Shown in pieces: positions 23,200-33,724 of a stretch of DNA of 64,000 bases. Source of the stretch: Punica granatum (Eukaryota; Streptophyta; Magnoliopsida; Myrtales; Lythraceae); contig NC_045128.1 of assembly GCF_007655135.1 (NCBI RefSeq), positions 11,532,001 through 11,596,000 on the forward strand, read 5' to 3'. The notes beneath the pieces are model-generated. The model was not told the DNA's origin. It made no database searches and worked only from the letters and a program-made list of their open reading frames with translations. How positions within the stretch are numbered: position 1 is the first letter of the stretch; each line of letters begins with the position of its first letter. The translations under genes and the position numbers were made by a program.

Positions 23200-23818
23200 G
23201 AAAGATGACCAATTGCTTACTTCAGCAAAAAACTAAGCAGGACAATCCTAAACTATCCAACTTATGATAAGAAGCAATATGCAGAACACGCCAACAAGGG
23301 GCGTCATAAGATGATTTTTGAACTCGGAGATTGGTTTGGTTGCATATGAGGAAAGAGAGATTTCCGGCGCAAAGACGTTCCAAATTACTTCCGAGAGGGG
23401 ATGGTCCTTTCCAAGTCCTAGAGCGCATCAATGACAACGCTTACAAACTAGACTTACCTGGTGAGTACAATATAAGTGTTAATTTAATGTTGCTGATTTG
23501 CTTCCTTTTGATGTAGGTGATTTAAGGACAAATCCTTTTCAATATGAGGGGAATGATGCAAATCGTGACACGACTTCAAGATATCCAGTTCAAGTTCCAA
23601 TTAGGGATCCAGCTCAAGTTCCAATTAAGGATCCAGTTCAAGTTCCAATTGGATCGATTACGCGAGCACAAGCAAAGAAGTTTAAAGATGAACTCAATGG
23701 CCTGATTCAAGAGGTTTGGGCTCAAGCAAATTCGTGGAGGCCCATTGGACATGAACCACGTGATCAACAAAGATCTATCAACGTGATTCAAGTTATAGAA
23801 GATTCAGGACAAGGCTAA
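23200..23818 (+). pseudogene. gypsy RNase H stump fused to integrase C-terminal domain
   Basis: Just after the stop, the reading RPIAYFSKKLS and NYPTYDKK belongs to RNase H. At about 23283 it switches to KGRHKMIFELGD, the SH3-like integrase C-terminal domain, so roughly a kilobase of RNase H and integrase is missing. WLHMRKERFP and GPFQVLERINDNAYKLDLP follow. After a frame change near 23480, the frame 23498-23818 continues through the purine tract into the 3' LTR. It ends with ITRAQAKKFKDELNGLIQ, the usual pol C-terminus. Confidence 0.85.
23546..23553 (+). other. polypurine tract
   Basis: gaggggaa lies directly before the 3' LTR start (tgatgc at 23554), as expected for the plus-strand primer of reverse transcription. 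It is also inside the pol reading frame. Confidence 0.7.
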
Positions 23819-24412
23819 ATTCAGCAAGTGTTTGAGGAAGCTTCTAGAATATTTAATGATCAATAGAAGATATCATCAGATTTGTTTAAAGTTTAAATCT
23901 CATGGAGATATTCTAGAGATATTTAGATTTCATATTTTTATATATTATGTCATATCTCTATCGACATTTTAGGTTTATTTTCTTTATCTATAGGAGAAGA
24001 TATGGCCAGATTAGGATTAGTTTATGTCTATATATATTCATCTTAGTCAATTTTTAATAAAAAAAGGAACATTCAGAAAATTGTGAGAGTATTCTCTTTG
24101 GTTCTTGAATAACTAATTCGAACTTATCGGAAGTTTTCGTGGCGTTCATCATCGACTTATCAAACGGCTTTTCACCACCGTTTGTGGCGTCTTCATCGAC
24201 TTATCAAACGGCTTTCCACCACCGTTTGTGGCGTCTTCCTATATATCGAGGTTCTTGTTTCACAATAAACAACGGGTTGAGGTCAGTTATATCAAGGTTC
24301 TTGTTTATGTTGTAAACAACGGGTCGAGGGTTCGTCAAACAAATCTGATCGTGGAACGATTTTGGGTTCCTTTAGTTGTCGGGTCTCGTCACTCTTGGTG
24401 GGAATCGCATCA
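23554..24412 (+). repeat. 3' LTR of the gypsy element
   Basis: It matches the 5' LTR along its length with scattered substitutions, starts tgatgcaaatcgtgac and ends gggaatcgcatca. The first 265 bases are also the last codons of pol. Confidence 0.9.
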
Positions 24413-24417
24413 TAATG

Positions 24418-24880
24418 GGTATCTAGTTAATTAAATGGAATCCTGACGTTACAGAGGAAAGCTATATTGAGAGGAGACAAAATTCGGACTTAAGTCCTTT
24501 TGTTTTCTCATTCTTTGACTTCTTCTCGGATCCGTAATTTTCTCATCACGAAGATTTTTGTTACTTTGAACACTAGAGTTCGTTTTCTCGGAGTCTCGAT
24601 GCTCCTTCTCAATTGGACTATTGATAAGCTTGTTTTCAATGAACACAACATCTCATGTTTCAACTAACATGTTAGAGTCTAGGATTTAATAGGACTTTGA
24701 GTTTTGCACATATCTTATGAATACACTATTAGTAGCTCTTGGTTCTAATTTAGTTCTCCTTTGATTGGGAACTTCATAATAGGCCAAGCACCGCACACTT
24801 TGAAATAATCAGAAGTTGGTTTTCTTTCTTTCCATAGCACATATGGATACACCCTTGATGATATCCGATATAGCAATCCA
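24418..24880 (-). pseudogene. Ty1/copia integrase C-terminal end and linker
   Basis: The minus-strand frame 24449-24646 contains RRSQRMRKQKDLSPNF, the basic linker between copia integrase and reverse transcriptase. Upstream on that strand (24650-24880) come YVLWKERKPTSDYFKVCG- and KTQS-type words of the integrase C-terminal part, with stops. It is the continuation of the relic at 18430-19517, separated from it by the gypsy element. Confidence 0.8.
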
Positions 24881-26539
24881 TCAAATGCTATGGGGCAAAA
24901 GACAGAGAGGGTGGGGAAAATCTGAGGTCACGTAGCTCCGGTGTCAGCCAACACCGCCCTGATGAGATCGCCAACGGCCTCTAATGGTGTTGGCGACCTC
25001 ATCGAGGGGGTGGTAGTTAAAAGCGTTTGCCGGTCAAATTATTTGCAAGTTGTTCGAAATTAATTTCTCTTATCGAGATAAACTCGACCGGCAATACTTA
25101 GCTCAAAAGTTTCACAAGCCTAAAATGAGCTTATTCAGAATTACAAATATGTCACTACAGTTATGATAAGCAAAACACAACTACGTGAATCATGGCCGAC
25201 CTCAAAACCATATATTAGTCATATTTCTTGTCTCGTAATTCTAAATGATTCGAACATTTTGATCCCCTGATCACTTTACCTAGCTTATGATGTAAAATCT
25301 CAAGCTAAATTACAGCGCGAGAGTTAGGTTGTGTTTGATAATTTCAATATAGTTTTAGAGTTACAATTTTATACTCAACTTAAACTTTTTTGATAAATAA
25401 AAAAATGAAATTCACTTAACTTACAATGCAATTAAAATCCTACTTATATTTTATGGAATCACTGACTGGTTACAAATTAAACTAATAAATTCTGTATGAA
25501 TTCAAATTTAGCCTCAAAAGAGTACTGTACATGAAATGCCGATAAGTTGCTAATATCTAAAGCGCACACGGACAGATATATATATATATATATATATATT
25601 GTTTCTACTGTTCTATCATATATTGTATACGCATATATATAGATGGAATTGTATCTTGCCAACTTGAAGAAGCCGTTGGTTTCCGGGCTCAAAAAGAATT
25701 TAAGGTTGGTCCTCTGTATCAATTATTCGAACATTATTATTAGTTATATGTTATACACCCAACATTTGTGGTAATTATTTTTGGACTCATTTCTGGGTTA
25801 GGAAATCAATATACAAAACGAATGCAATAGATTTTGGGGATCTTGTCTCTCCTAACATGAAAGCAAGATATGACGAGGGGAAGTGTGACTAGTTATTTGA
25901 TTTACTTAATTTACAAAAATCTTTACAAGAGTTCAGTAAATGGGTGGTTAATACTGCAAAATAGAATATCTCGTTGGGACCACCCATGCCATTTTATTAA
26001 TTATTAAAAATTTTATTTCATTACACTAAATTCATGGCCTTCTTATGTCACTGAAAAAAAGACTGGTAAACAAAATATTAGTACACAATAGAAAACAACT
26101 ATTGATGCATAGTAGACAAACTCTAGCTGTTGGATTTCTTCTCTTAAATTTTTGTTGTGTATCCTTGTATTAAATTCATCAGCCTCCTTTTTAATCGTGG
26201 AAAAAAATTACAAATAACTTTATAATTAATAAGAGAATACGGATAATCCCATCATAAATATCGAAATTGAAACAAGCACGCAAGAATGGGGCCACTCACT
26301 ACTCCCTCTTTTGATAGGTCGTTCTTACTTCTCTGGTTGCTAGAAGTGCAATCTGTTGTAGTGTAGAAATATATATATATATATATATATATCTGATTAG
26401 ATATTGCATGATTAATTATTTATTCACTGATATTTTCTTGCACTCGTGAGGTGAAATAGTATGCAGGTCCATTATGTGGAATTGATAAATTGAAGGCATA
26501 CCACATACATGGTGTTTCAAACATGTATTGTAGTACTAG
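24881..26539. other. intergenic DNA: GC island, AT microsatellites, SINE tails
   Basis: A GC-rich island (24900-25030, cgaggtcgcc-type words) resembles the others in this window. Microsatellites (AT)n are at 25576-25599 and 26369-26392. The 3' parts of the common SINE occur at about 25970-26058 and 26130-26210. No gene was recognised. Confidence 0.45.
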
Positions 26540-26556
26540 ATGAAAATTTGAAATTA

Positions 26557-26891
26557 TCAACAGTCTCGTCCGCCATGGAAACATGGAAGTATTATCATTG
26601 ATATCCAATTCTATTCTCTCTATTTTTTGGCGCAACATCGGTATCAGCATTCTATTAGAGAGTCGAATGCTTTTGCGGACTTTTTGGCCAAATTGGGAGT
26701 TGGCAGTGTTCCAGATTTTGTGGCCTGGTTGTGATGCTTTACCTCTGCTTCTTAGCTTTCTTGTTTCCTTTCTTTTCCACTGTTTCTAATTCCTTTTCTT
26801 GGTGATGTTTTGTCTGATGAGATCTAATGATCTCTGCGTTGCACTTTAATTACTCTTCATCAATAATACTACTTTGAGTTATAAAAAAGAA
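26557..26891 (+). mobile_element. 5'-truncated LINE with RNase H C-terminus
   Basis: The frame ending at stop 26732-26734 reads RPPWKHGSIIIDIQFYS, later SIRESNAFADFLAKLG and a final PDFVAWL. R-E-x-N-x-x-A-D-x-L-A-K is the C-terminal signature of the RNase H domain of plant LINE ORF2. A 3' untranslated segment of about 145 bases and a short A-run follow. Imperfect 17-bp repeats (26540-26556 and 26892-26908, 15/17 alike) fit a target duplication. A stop at 26549-26551 lies just outside the insertion, consistent with 5' truncation during insertion. Confidence 0.75.
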
Positions 26892-26908
26892 ATGAAAAAT
26901 CGAAATTA

Positions 26909-27745
26909 CCACGACTATCTATTCTAAAAGATTAATCGCTATTAAAAATGACCTTTGCTTATTTTAACAGGCATCAAGCAGAAAGTTTTTACAAAGGAGT
27001 ACGACAAGATTGAGATACCATCATACTTAAGTGATGTGTTTTGATAATAACGGGAAGCCTTTCGATTGTTATGCAATGGGGGCATGCACACATGGAATTA
27101 AGTTAGAAATGTCCAAAAGAAGGCCAATAATATAGCTACATATGATACTGGAAATTATGAATATAACAAATTACATTATAATTAAGAATTTCTTACAAAT
27201 AAGTAGGATTGGCTATCCCATAATTTTTTAGGGCTCCCAAGAAGAGGAAGAAAAGAAAATGATTTTGCAAATAAAAAAAAATATTAAGGAACACACAAAA
27301 TAAAGAAATCATAAAATTATATTGAAAATAATATAAATAAATATCTTTGAGAAAAATGCTCTGCTAAATTTACATAGACATTGCAAAAAGAAATTATGAT
27401 TTTGTTCGAAAGGTGTTGACCATATATCTACCCCAAGCTCCACTGAGTTACTTGTAATGAATGGAGATTGTGAACAGAGGTAAGAAGATTCTAACCAAAA
27501 ATCGGCAAGATAAACACTTGTTTGGATCGCAGGTAAGGGAGAATTATGGAAGGGTGGATTAGGCAGAGCTTGTATTATAACCCTTCATCATCTTTTTTAA
27601 CCAGCTATCCAAATAAACGGTCACATTTGAAAAATTCATGCTAATTTTTTTTATAGTATATTGCTATTTTTTAATTAAAGTTTGTGAGTTTCTTACAAAT
27701 AGTGGATAATATAAATTTCACTATTGGAGAATGAATTAACTATCA

Positions 27746-27786
<41 letters not shown>

Positions 27787-28013
27787 GAGTAGTGAATCCA
27801 TTTAACAACTCTCAACTTTCAAAGTTCTCTTACTCCTTTTATTATGTCCGATATGGTATAATTGTGGAAGACGTTACTCTCACCATTCTGAGGGATCGAC
27901 TCTCTCAATAAGTGTGTTTCTCGATACTCGAACGTGTATTCTCTGCCTTTAATTATTTATTTTTGCGAAATTGTATCACTTACTTGTTAAATTAAAAATT
28001 CCTAATAATCTTT

Positions 28014-28044
<31 letters not shown>

Positions 28045-28250
28045 AAGATGAGCATTGGGATTTTAAATAAAGAAATTAAAATTTTCCTTTAAAAAACTAA
28101 CAAGATTTTGAAAAATTAAAAATTTTCTCCATGAATATTGAGTTATAATTTATTAATGTGCTGATTAATTTCTTTATGGCGCTACCACTGCTTTATTCAG
28201 TCCAGTGACACGACTGGACGAAATATGAGGGGAAATTTAGGATCCTTGAT
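26909..28250. other. AT-rich intergenic DNA
   Basis: It contains AT microsatellites at 27752-27782 and 28021-28044 and one small TIR element listed separately. No gene was recognised. Confidence 0.5.
27513..27624. mobile_element. small hAT-like miniature element (MITE)
   Basis: The left end acttgtttggatcgcagg is mirrored by cagctatccaaataaacgg on the right, with some further imperfect pairing. The 'gtttggat...atccaaa' ends are typical of miniature elements of hAT type in plants. Target duplication not resolved. Confidence 0.45.
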
Positions 28251-28254
28251 TTCA

Positions 28255-28375
28255 GTTACAATAGCAACTCATGAGCCTAGTATAAAAAAATAAAAATTTT
28301 AAATATCTAATAAAGGGCACATCTAATCAGAAACATCTTAGTCACCAGACGAGAGGTACGCTATTGTGCTACCCT
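28255..28375 (-). mobile_element. tRNA-derived SINE (common family)
   Basis: On the minus strand: box A-like agcacaatagcgtacc, then the diverged box B region, then the family's ctttattagatattt block and the end tactaggctcatgagttgc. No target duplication is visible. Confidence 0.6.
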
Positions 28376-28709
28376 GTTTTATTTAAGCAGGCGTTTTTTC
28401 TGTTTTCTTTCAGCTAGAAGGTACTTATTTGGCAAGAGAAAAGCATATATTCGACCCTGCTTCTATTTTGGTGCTTTTTTCTATTTTTTAAATAATTTTC
28501 ATCCTACAAGTTTGCATGCTTTTTTTCATCTTTATCATTTTCTCCTCTCTTTTTTCGTTTTTGTCATGTACGTTTGATTTTTTTTTTCCCATTATTCATC
28601 TAATCTTTTATTAAATGTCAGTCACATGGATTGTCCACTTCATAAAAATTTGCCACACAAATAATATGCCAAGTTTTCCAACTCTCTATTAAACTAAACT
28701 AAAGAAACA

Positions 28710-28830
28710 GGTATGGTATAGAGGCACGCATACTTGCCAGATAATTAAGAGATTTCAACAGTAAGACTATCAATCCCCCTTTATTTATCTTTATAATTGG
28801 GTCCATGTACTTATTTTATAACCGAAAAAA
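28710..28830 (+). mobile_element. tRNA-derived SINE (common family)
   Basis: Box A-like ggtatagaggcacgca, a diverged box B segment, ctttatttatc, and the 3' end gggtccatgtac...ataaccgaaaaaaa. It is diverged but colinear with the copy at 11254. Confidence 0.55.
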
Positions 28831-29714
28831 ATAAGTTAATATGACCTACATTTTAATTATAATATTTTTATAGAATTGAAAAAAAATGTGATTTTTTAAC
28901 ATGTTTCAAACATTCCAAAAGAACAATGATGAGAATAGCATTACCATTTGAATTATTTTCGTCATTGTAGTAACACATTTCTCCGCTCCTACAACAGTTT
29001 ATCATCTTATTCTTCCTTAAAAAAAATAATCATGTTATTCTTCATCAATATGAATATGGTCGGTTCCATATAATTGGGAGCTAGAAAATTGATAAAGAGT
29101 TATCGAGAAGTTTTATGATATGCGGAAATCGTAGTCACTAATTTTTATAAAAAAAAGGATGAAATCTCACCAAAAACAAAAAGCGGATGGAATGATGAAA
29201 ACAGAAACAAAAAGTATAGGATGCAAATCGGGGAGGGGGAAGGACTAAAATACAAAAGCAAACTGGTGATAAAACTTTGACCTTCATTCACTCACTACCC
29301 AAGATAAATGAAATTTCTGAACTGTGTACTCGAGAGTAATCGCTGAGACGGACCCTTGTCTCACCGTGGCTTGAAGGGAGTACTAATTTGGTCAAAAATG
29401 AAATATAATGGACTCGCTATCAGTGAATTGCTCGGTACTAAATTGTTGCGACTAATATACGAAAACATTGTAATAAATGCTGCTACTCATAAAAAAAGAG
29501 GTGTATTTGACACTTTGTATATTAGAGCATGCACATTGTTGCTGGACCAGCTAAGGTGTACCATTCTCCTCATCTGGGAAAGGCATTTAAGAATACCATG
29601 TAGCTCTTCAATACTCTTTCTTTTGTTTTCTTTTCTTTTTTATGGTTTGAGAAAATACACTATATAGTGCATGAACTTATATAAGCGTCATGATAGATAA
29701 TATTATTTTCTAGA

Positions 29715-29875
29715 GAAAAGGGAATCTAATGCAATAACATGCGCTCTGATTTATGAATAAAATGTTTTAAATTCGAGTCTCATAAATGAGATTACCAATT
29801 CTCTTTTATTAAGATTTTCATTTTCCTATATATATGATGTTTAGTTTATGAGTCTTCCTTATAACCGTTTAAAGA
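29715..29875 (+). mobile_element. diverged SINE copy
   Basis: The box B-like word taaattcgagtctcataaat and the tail tatgagtcttccttataacc are in the right order and spacing. The box A half is poorly conserved. Confidence 0.4.
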
Positions 29876-30902
29876 GAAAAATCCCACACTGGTTATCAGC
29901 CAATTTTTTTCTGGGGCCAAATCATTAAAGAACACATGTGTTATTGGATCTTTCTGTTTTTTCCTGGTTGAAAATTATTCTTTTTTCCCCTCTTTTTTCA
30001 TTTCCTCTGCCTCCTGATTAGTTATAAGTGATATAGCTGGGGACCATATTGCCCAGAAACCCTAATAATCTTATAATCCTATTACTCTTTTTTTCACATG
30101 GAAAGTCGATGTGGCGTAACAATGGGGGAGATGTAGAGTATGAAAAAATTTAGTTTTCAAAATTAAATTAATATATATTTTTTTATTTTATGGCGTCCTT
30201 CTTTTATTAATTATTTCTTTTTTGCTAATAAATTGCATGGAAATCTAATTATCGTGAACCGATCATAGAACTCCATAGTTTTCAGCGAAGACATCTACAT
30301 ACCACTGTACGTACACCCCCTTTCGGACAAAATCCCCAAGTTGTGGCGAGAGCCTGGTCAACCAAATATTACTGGCTATTTATCGTCAATTCTCATATTT
30401 GCATCCTATGCTAATTAATAACGCATGGAACACCTCGACCAGAAGCATGGGATAGCAAACTAGCCGGTTCCGATGTAGATATATTAACTGAAAACTTTAT
30501 TTCATTTTCCTTTTGCATTTTTCCTAATGTGAATTTTCAAAGTGGCCCTACCCAAAATTATAACATAAGAAACGAGGCCGAAGCCGTACGCTATGTTTAT
30601 AGGCGTAGGCTGACCCATGGACCTGCATATAATGACCCAATTCAGCTTTGTAGACATTCTATTTCAGGTTTTTTCTTCTTCTTTTTTTCCTCAATGATCC
30701 CAAGAAAAAACTAATGAATTTTCCAAATATCCATACTTGGCGCGCTTCACTGACTAAAATGGTATAGAATTTTTAAGGAAAAACAAAAGTGAATTGTTGA
30801 AGAGAGACGTATGATCGACCGGTGAAGGTCGGTCGATGCAAAAGTCGTCGAGAGGCCGGGTTTGGTGGGGAATTAATTAGGAGGGGAATTGTTATAGGTT
30901 TT

Positions 30903-31055
30903 CGGCAATAAAGTAGGTTTAAAGTTTAATATAATGAAAGAGAAATTATAAATAACTAATAAATGAACGATGGTAGTTTCATTAAGTATCAAACTTGCAA
31001 CCTTTAGGTCAACCGACGAGGACGTGCGCCACTGCACTATACCTTGTGAGATTAG
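30903..31055 (-). mobile_element. tRNA-derived SINE (common family)
   Basis: On the minus strand: box A-like tatagtgcagtggcgcac, box B-like ggttgcaagtttgatac, then the AT-rich 3' half colinear with the copy at 40749. The extreme 3' end is degraded. Confidence 0.6.
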
Positions 31056-31439
31056 GAGGAAAGATTTATTGACAACAAAGGGGAGGGATCAGAAGTTACT
31101 TTTTTCTTTTTTTCGGTGGAAAGATCAGAAGTTACTTAAAAGAGAGAAATAGAGAAGAGGAATGGTCACACCCCATTCTTTTGGGGAAAGTTCTGTTCTT
31201 CGCATTGGCTCTGCCCTAGCTAGGGGTACACCTACACCATTCTAGCAGTATATTCTCTATTGGGAGGTTCTGTGGTGTCTTCACGGTACGGTACCCGCGC
31301 ACATCCAGTTGTCGGCTCACCCAACTTTTTCGATTTCGTTTTTCATGGGACAATCCAATGGTATCGGGAATGGGAGGTACAATGGCCTCGGGGCACCATA
31401 AAATTTCAGTAGACTAAGATTCTCCTATTCAACCAAATT

Positions 31440-31660
31440 CAATCTTGTCTTACCAACGTTAGTTTATTCAAATGATTCGCTTCTTATTTTCCTTAAACAA
31501 ATTTCGAGTTCAAAACAGATAAAAATCTTTGTTAGAACTTAAAAGAGTTTTGTCCCTTAACGGGCTGACTTGGTTCGAATGAAATTGGTTTAGACTTATT
31601 GAGGTTTGAGATATTACTATGCATACCAAAAAAATTCTAGTGGGCCTGAGGGCACTGTAC
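31440..31660 (+). repeat. dispersed SINE-like repeat (family of the 11.4-12 kb cluster)
   Basis: Shared words in order: cttaaacaaatttcgagttc, a gtccctta block and gggctgacttggttcgaatg. It is diverged; no ends were defined. Confidence 0.4.
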
Positions 31661-33360
31661 GAGATTCTTATCATATCTGAATCTGACTACAATTCAAGGG
31701 GGGCAAATAGTATTAATGAGAAGGGAAAGTAGGCAATCAAAGTTGCTATACATGAACTAATTGTTAAATTTGTTTAATCATGTTGGCCATATATTATTAG
31801 ACATCTCCAGCAAACTTAGACTAGGAATCAAATCTACCAATCTTATTGATCAAATGAGAATATGGAATCAAATCACATACATGAGATATGGGTTCTATTC
31901 TTAATTGGTTGGTTTGTCCGCCTAATATGAATCACTACTATTGTACTTGTTTAAAACTTCAGCAGTATCTATTACTGTTCCTCAGCTTGTCAAGCCTGAC
32001 TTTCACGTGGAAAATGATTATGAATATACGATGCAATTTCCTCGAGATTAAATTTTCATAGAAATTGTGAAAGGTGATACATTTGCAGTGAAATCCATCC
32101 TCGATTTGTAATTAAGTGAATCTACGGTATATTTATCGGTAGTATCGCTTCCATGACACTTTATTTAGCGTTCTATTATTTTCTTTTCTCATCCATGAAT
32201 CTCTTATGAAAAAATAGTACTCCGATCATGGTTTGTGATATATTTTTTTAGTACGTTGATTTTTTTTAAATCATATAACAAAGGGTAGAATGTGATCGAT
32301 ATCGCCAGGGATCAAATTAAGGGAGAACTGCCTTAATGGACGGTAGCATTTGGTCCTTTTTCTTCAAAATGGTTCTATTTATCTAGCTAGTTATCATATG
32401 AAAATGCTTCGGATTTCGGCGGCTCTAAGCCAATTACATCTCTCACGCTCGATGGTTGAAAACTACTAGTCGTTTGCTCGGAATGCCATGTATCATTCAC
32501 CAAGTAATCCAACTTTGATGTTTTCCGTCATCGATTCCACTCCAGCAGATGGAAAACGTAATGCAGCTTCCTACTCCTCTCTGTTACTCTCATTTGGTAA
32601 TCGGAGTACAGCGGTCCAGCGATTTATGTTTCTGGACACCATAAAATACACAGAGATTTCTTTTCATTGACACCGATACATATCCGAAACCTGTGATCAT
32701 CACTCGGGACGATTCCCCCGAAAGCCAAACTAGTTAATAGATGCTCTGGAAAAGGGACGACAGAATGTACTATGAGTAATTTAAAGCACATACGGGTCAT
32801 AGAAGGGGTTGAGAAAATTGACTTATCAAGGAAAATCAAAGGACGTACTACTCGTGCATATTTCTATATAAAAACGTAAATTATTGATTTGCATTAATTG
32901 TATTTCTTATAATATATTTTATTTTGCAATATATAACTGATTATTATATATAGTACAACATGCAACATATGTAAAATGTCTGATGTGCTGTGCTTCTCCG
33001 TGTGGGGCGTCGCTCAGTCGGATCTGATGGGGTTGGAAAGGTTCTAAAAGTAGAATCACTGTGACTAATATGAATTGATTGAAATGACTCGGCGTTTATT
33101 TCTTTTAAATAAGCTCTTGATTTGATCATGAAAATGGAAAAAAAAAAAACTCGTGATTGGGATAGTTTTATCCCTTGATATGTCAATTCGGTTCAAAATG
33201 AATTGATTGAGCTCATGTAACTTCCAATACCAATGAACCATCAAAATATACCTCGACCTGAAAATGAGCTTTCAATGATGGATTTTATCTATGGTATAAA
33301 GTTTGAAATCCAATGAAAGAAAAGAATCTCTCGTCACCATGGTCAAGCCATGGTCCGATC

Positions 33361-33453
33361 GAAATTAGTCGGAGCTAATAGATGGAAACAACCATAATCT
33401 CCCCAACCCAGATTAGTTATAGCTAATAGACTAGAATAACCGTGGTCTGCCCC
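33361..33453 (+). promoter_or_regulatory. imperfect 44-bp tandem duplication upstream of the ERF gene
   Basis: Copies 33361-33404 and 33410-33453 share attagt-x5-agctaataga and aacc-x4-tct-x-cccc at a 49-bp period. They lie about 270-360 bp before the start codon and about 70-160 bp before the presumed TATA. Duplicated blocks at this distance are plausible cis-elements, but I recognise no named binding site. Confidence 0.4.
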
Positions 33454-33519
33454 AAAAGGGATTCTTAAAAGGATCGGTCGCGCGGATGGCGAAGTGTGTC
33501 CTCTTCCCATAAGTTCCAC

Positions 33520-33528
33520 AATTTAAAG
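33520..33528 (+). promoter_or_regulatory. possible TATA-like element of the ERF gene
   Basis: aatttaaag lies about 200 bp before the ATG, with the CT tract between. This is the best AT word at a suitable distance; it is not a strong TATA consensus. Confidence 0.3.
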
Positions 33529-33556
33529 AAGCCTGCCCTCCACGTTTGCCTCCTCA

Positions 33557-33565
<9 letters not shown>

Positions 33566-33608
<43 letters not shown>
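33566..33608 (+). repeat. CT microsatellite in the presumed 5' leader of the ERF gene
   Basis: About 21 uninterrupted CT units. Long CT/GA tracts are common in plant 5' leaders and core promoters and are usually length-variable between individuals. Confidence 0.85.
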
Positions 33609-33612
<4 letters not shown>

Positions 33613-33724
33613 CTTCACCAGAACTATACAGTAGCAGTCAACACAGTCCCAAGATTAAAGACTCGACAACACTCGCCGTTGATGTTACATTGGTGATCAG
33701 CTGTAGTTAATCGGGGAAGCACCG

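Larger units (their letters stand above)
19518..24412 (+). mobile_element. Ty3/gypsy LTR retrotransposon, internally deleted, nested in the copia relic
   Basis: The 4.9 kb element has two LTRs (862 and 859 bp, about 95% alike by eye), TG...CA ends, and an exact 5-bp duplication taatg at 19513-19517 and 24413-24417. It has a tRNA-Met-type primer site after the 5' LTR and a purine tract before the 3' LTR. The coding order is gag remnant, protease, reverse transcriptase, start of RNase H, then directly the integrase C-terminal end. The gag body with zinc knuckle, most of RNase H and the integrase catalytic core are missing. Frames are broken by several stops. It cannot be autonomous. Confidence 0.92.
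28831..33360. other. AT-rich intergenic DNA upstream of the ERF gene
   Basis: It holds the SINE copies at 29715-29875 and 30903-31055 and a dispersed-repeat copy at 31440-31660. A 71-codon minus-strand frame at 32624-32839 has protein-like words (PSDDHRFRICIGVNE) that I cannot place. No gene was recognised. Confidence 0.4.

Noticed and set aside
26583..26789. 68-codon plus-strand frame as a gene
   Set aside because: It is an out-of-frame reading of the LINE RNase H fragment, whose meaningful frame ends at 26734.
33496..33696. 66-codon frame upstream of the ERF gene
   Set aside because: It translates the CT microsatellite as Leu-Ser repeats in the leader. It could act as an upstream frame but shows no conserved feature.
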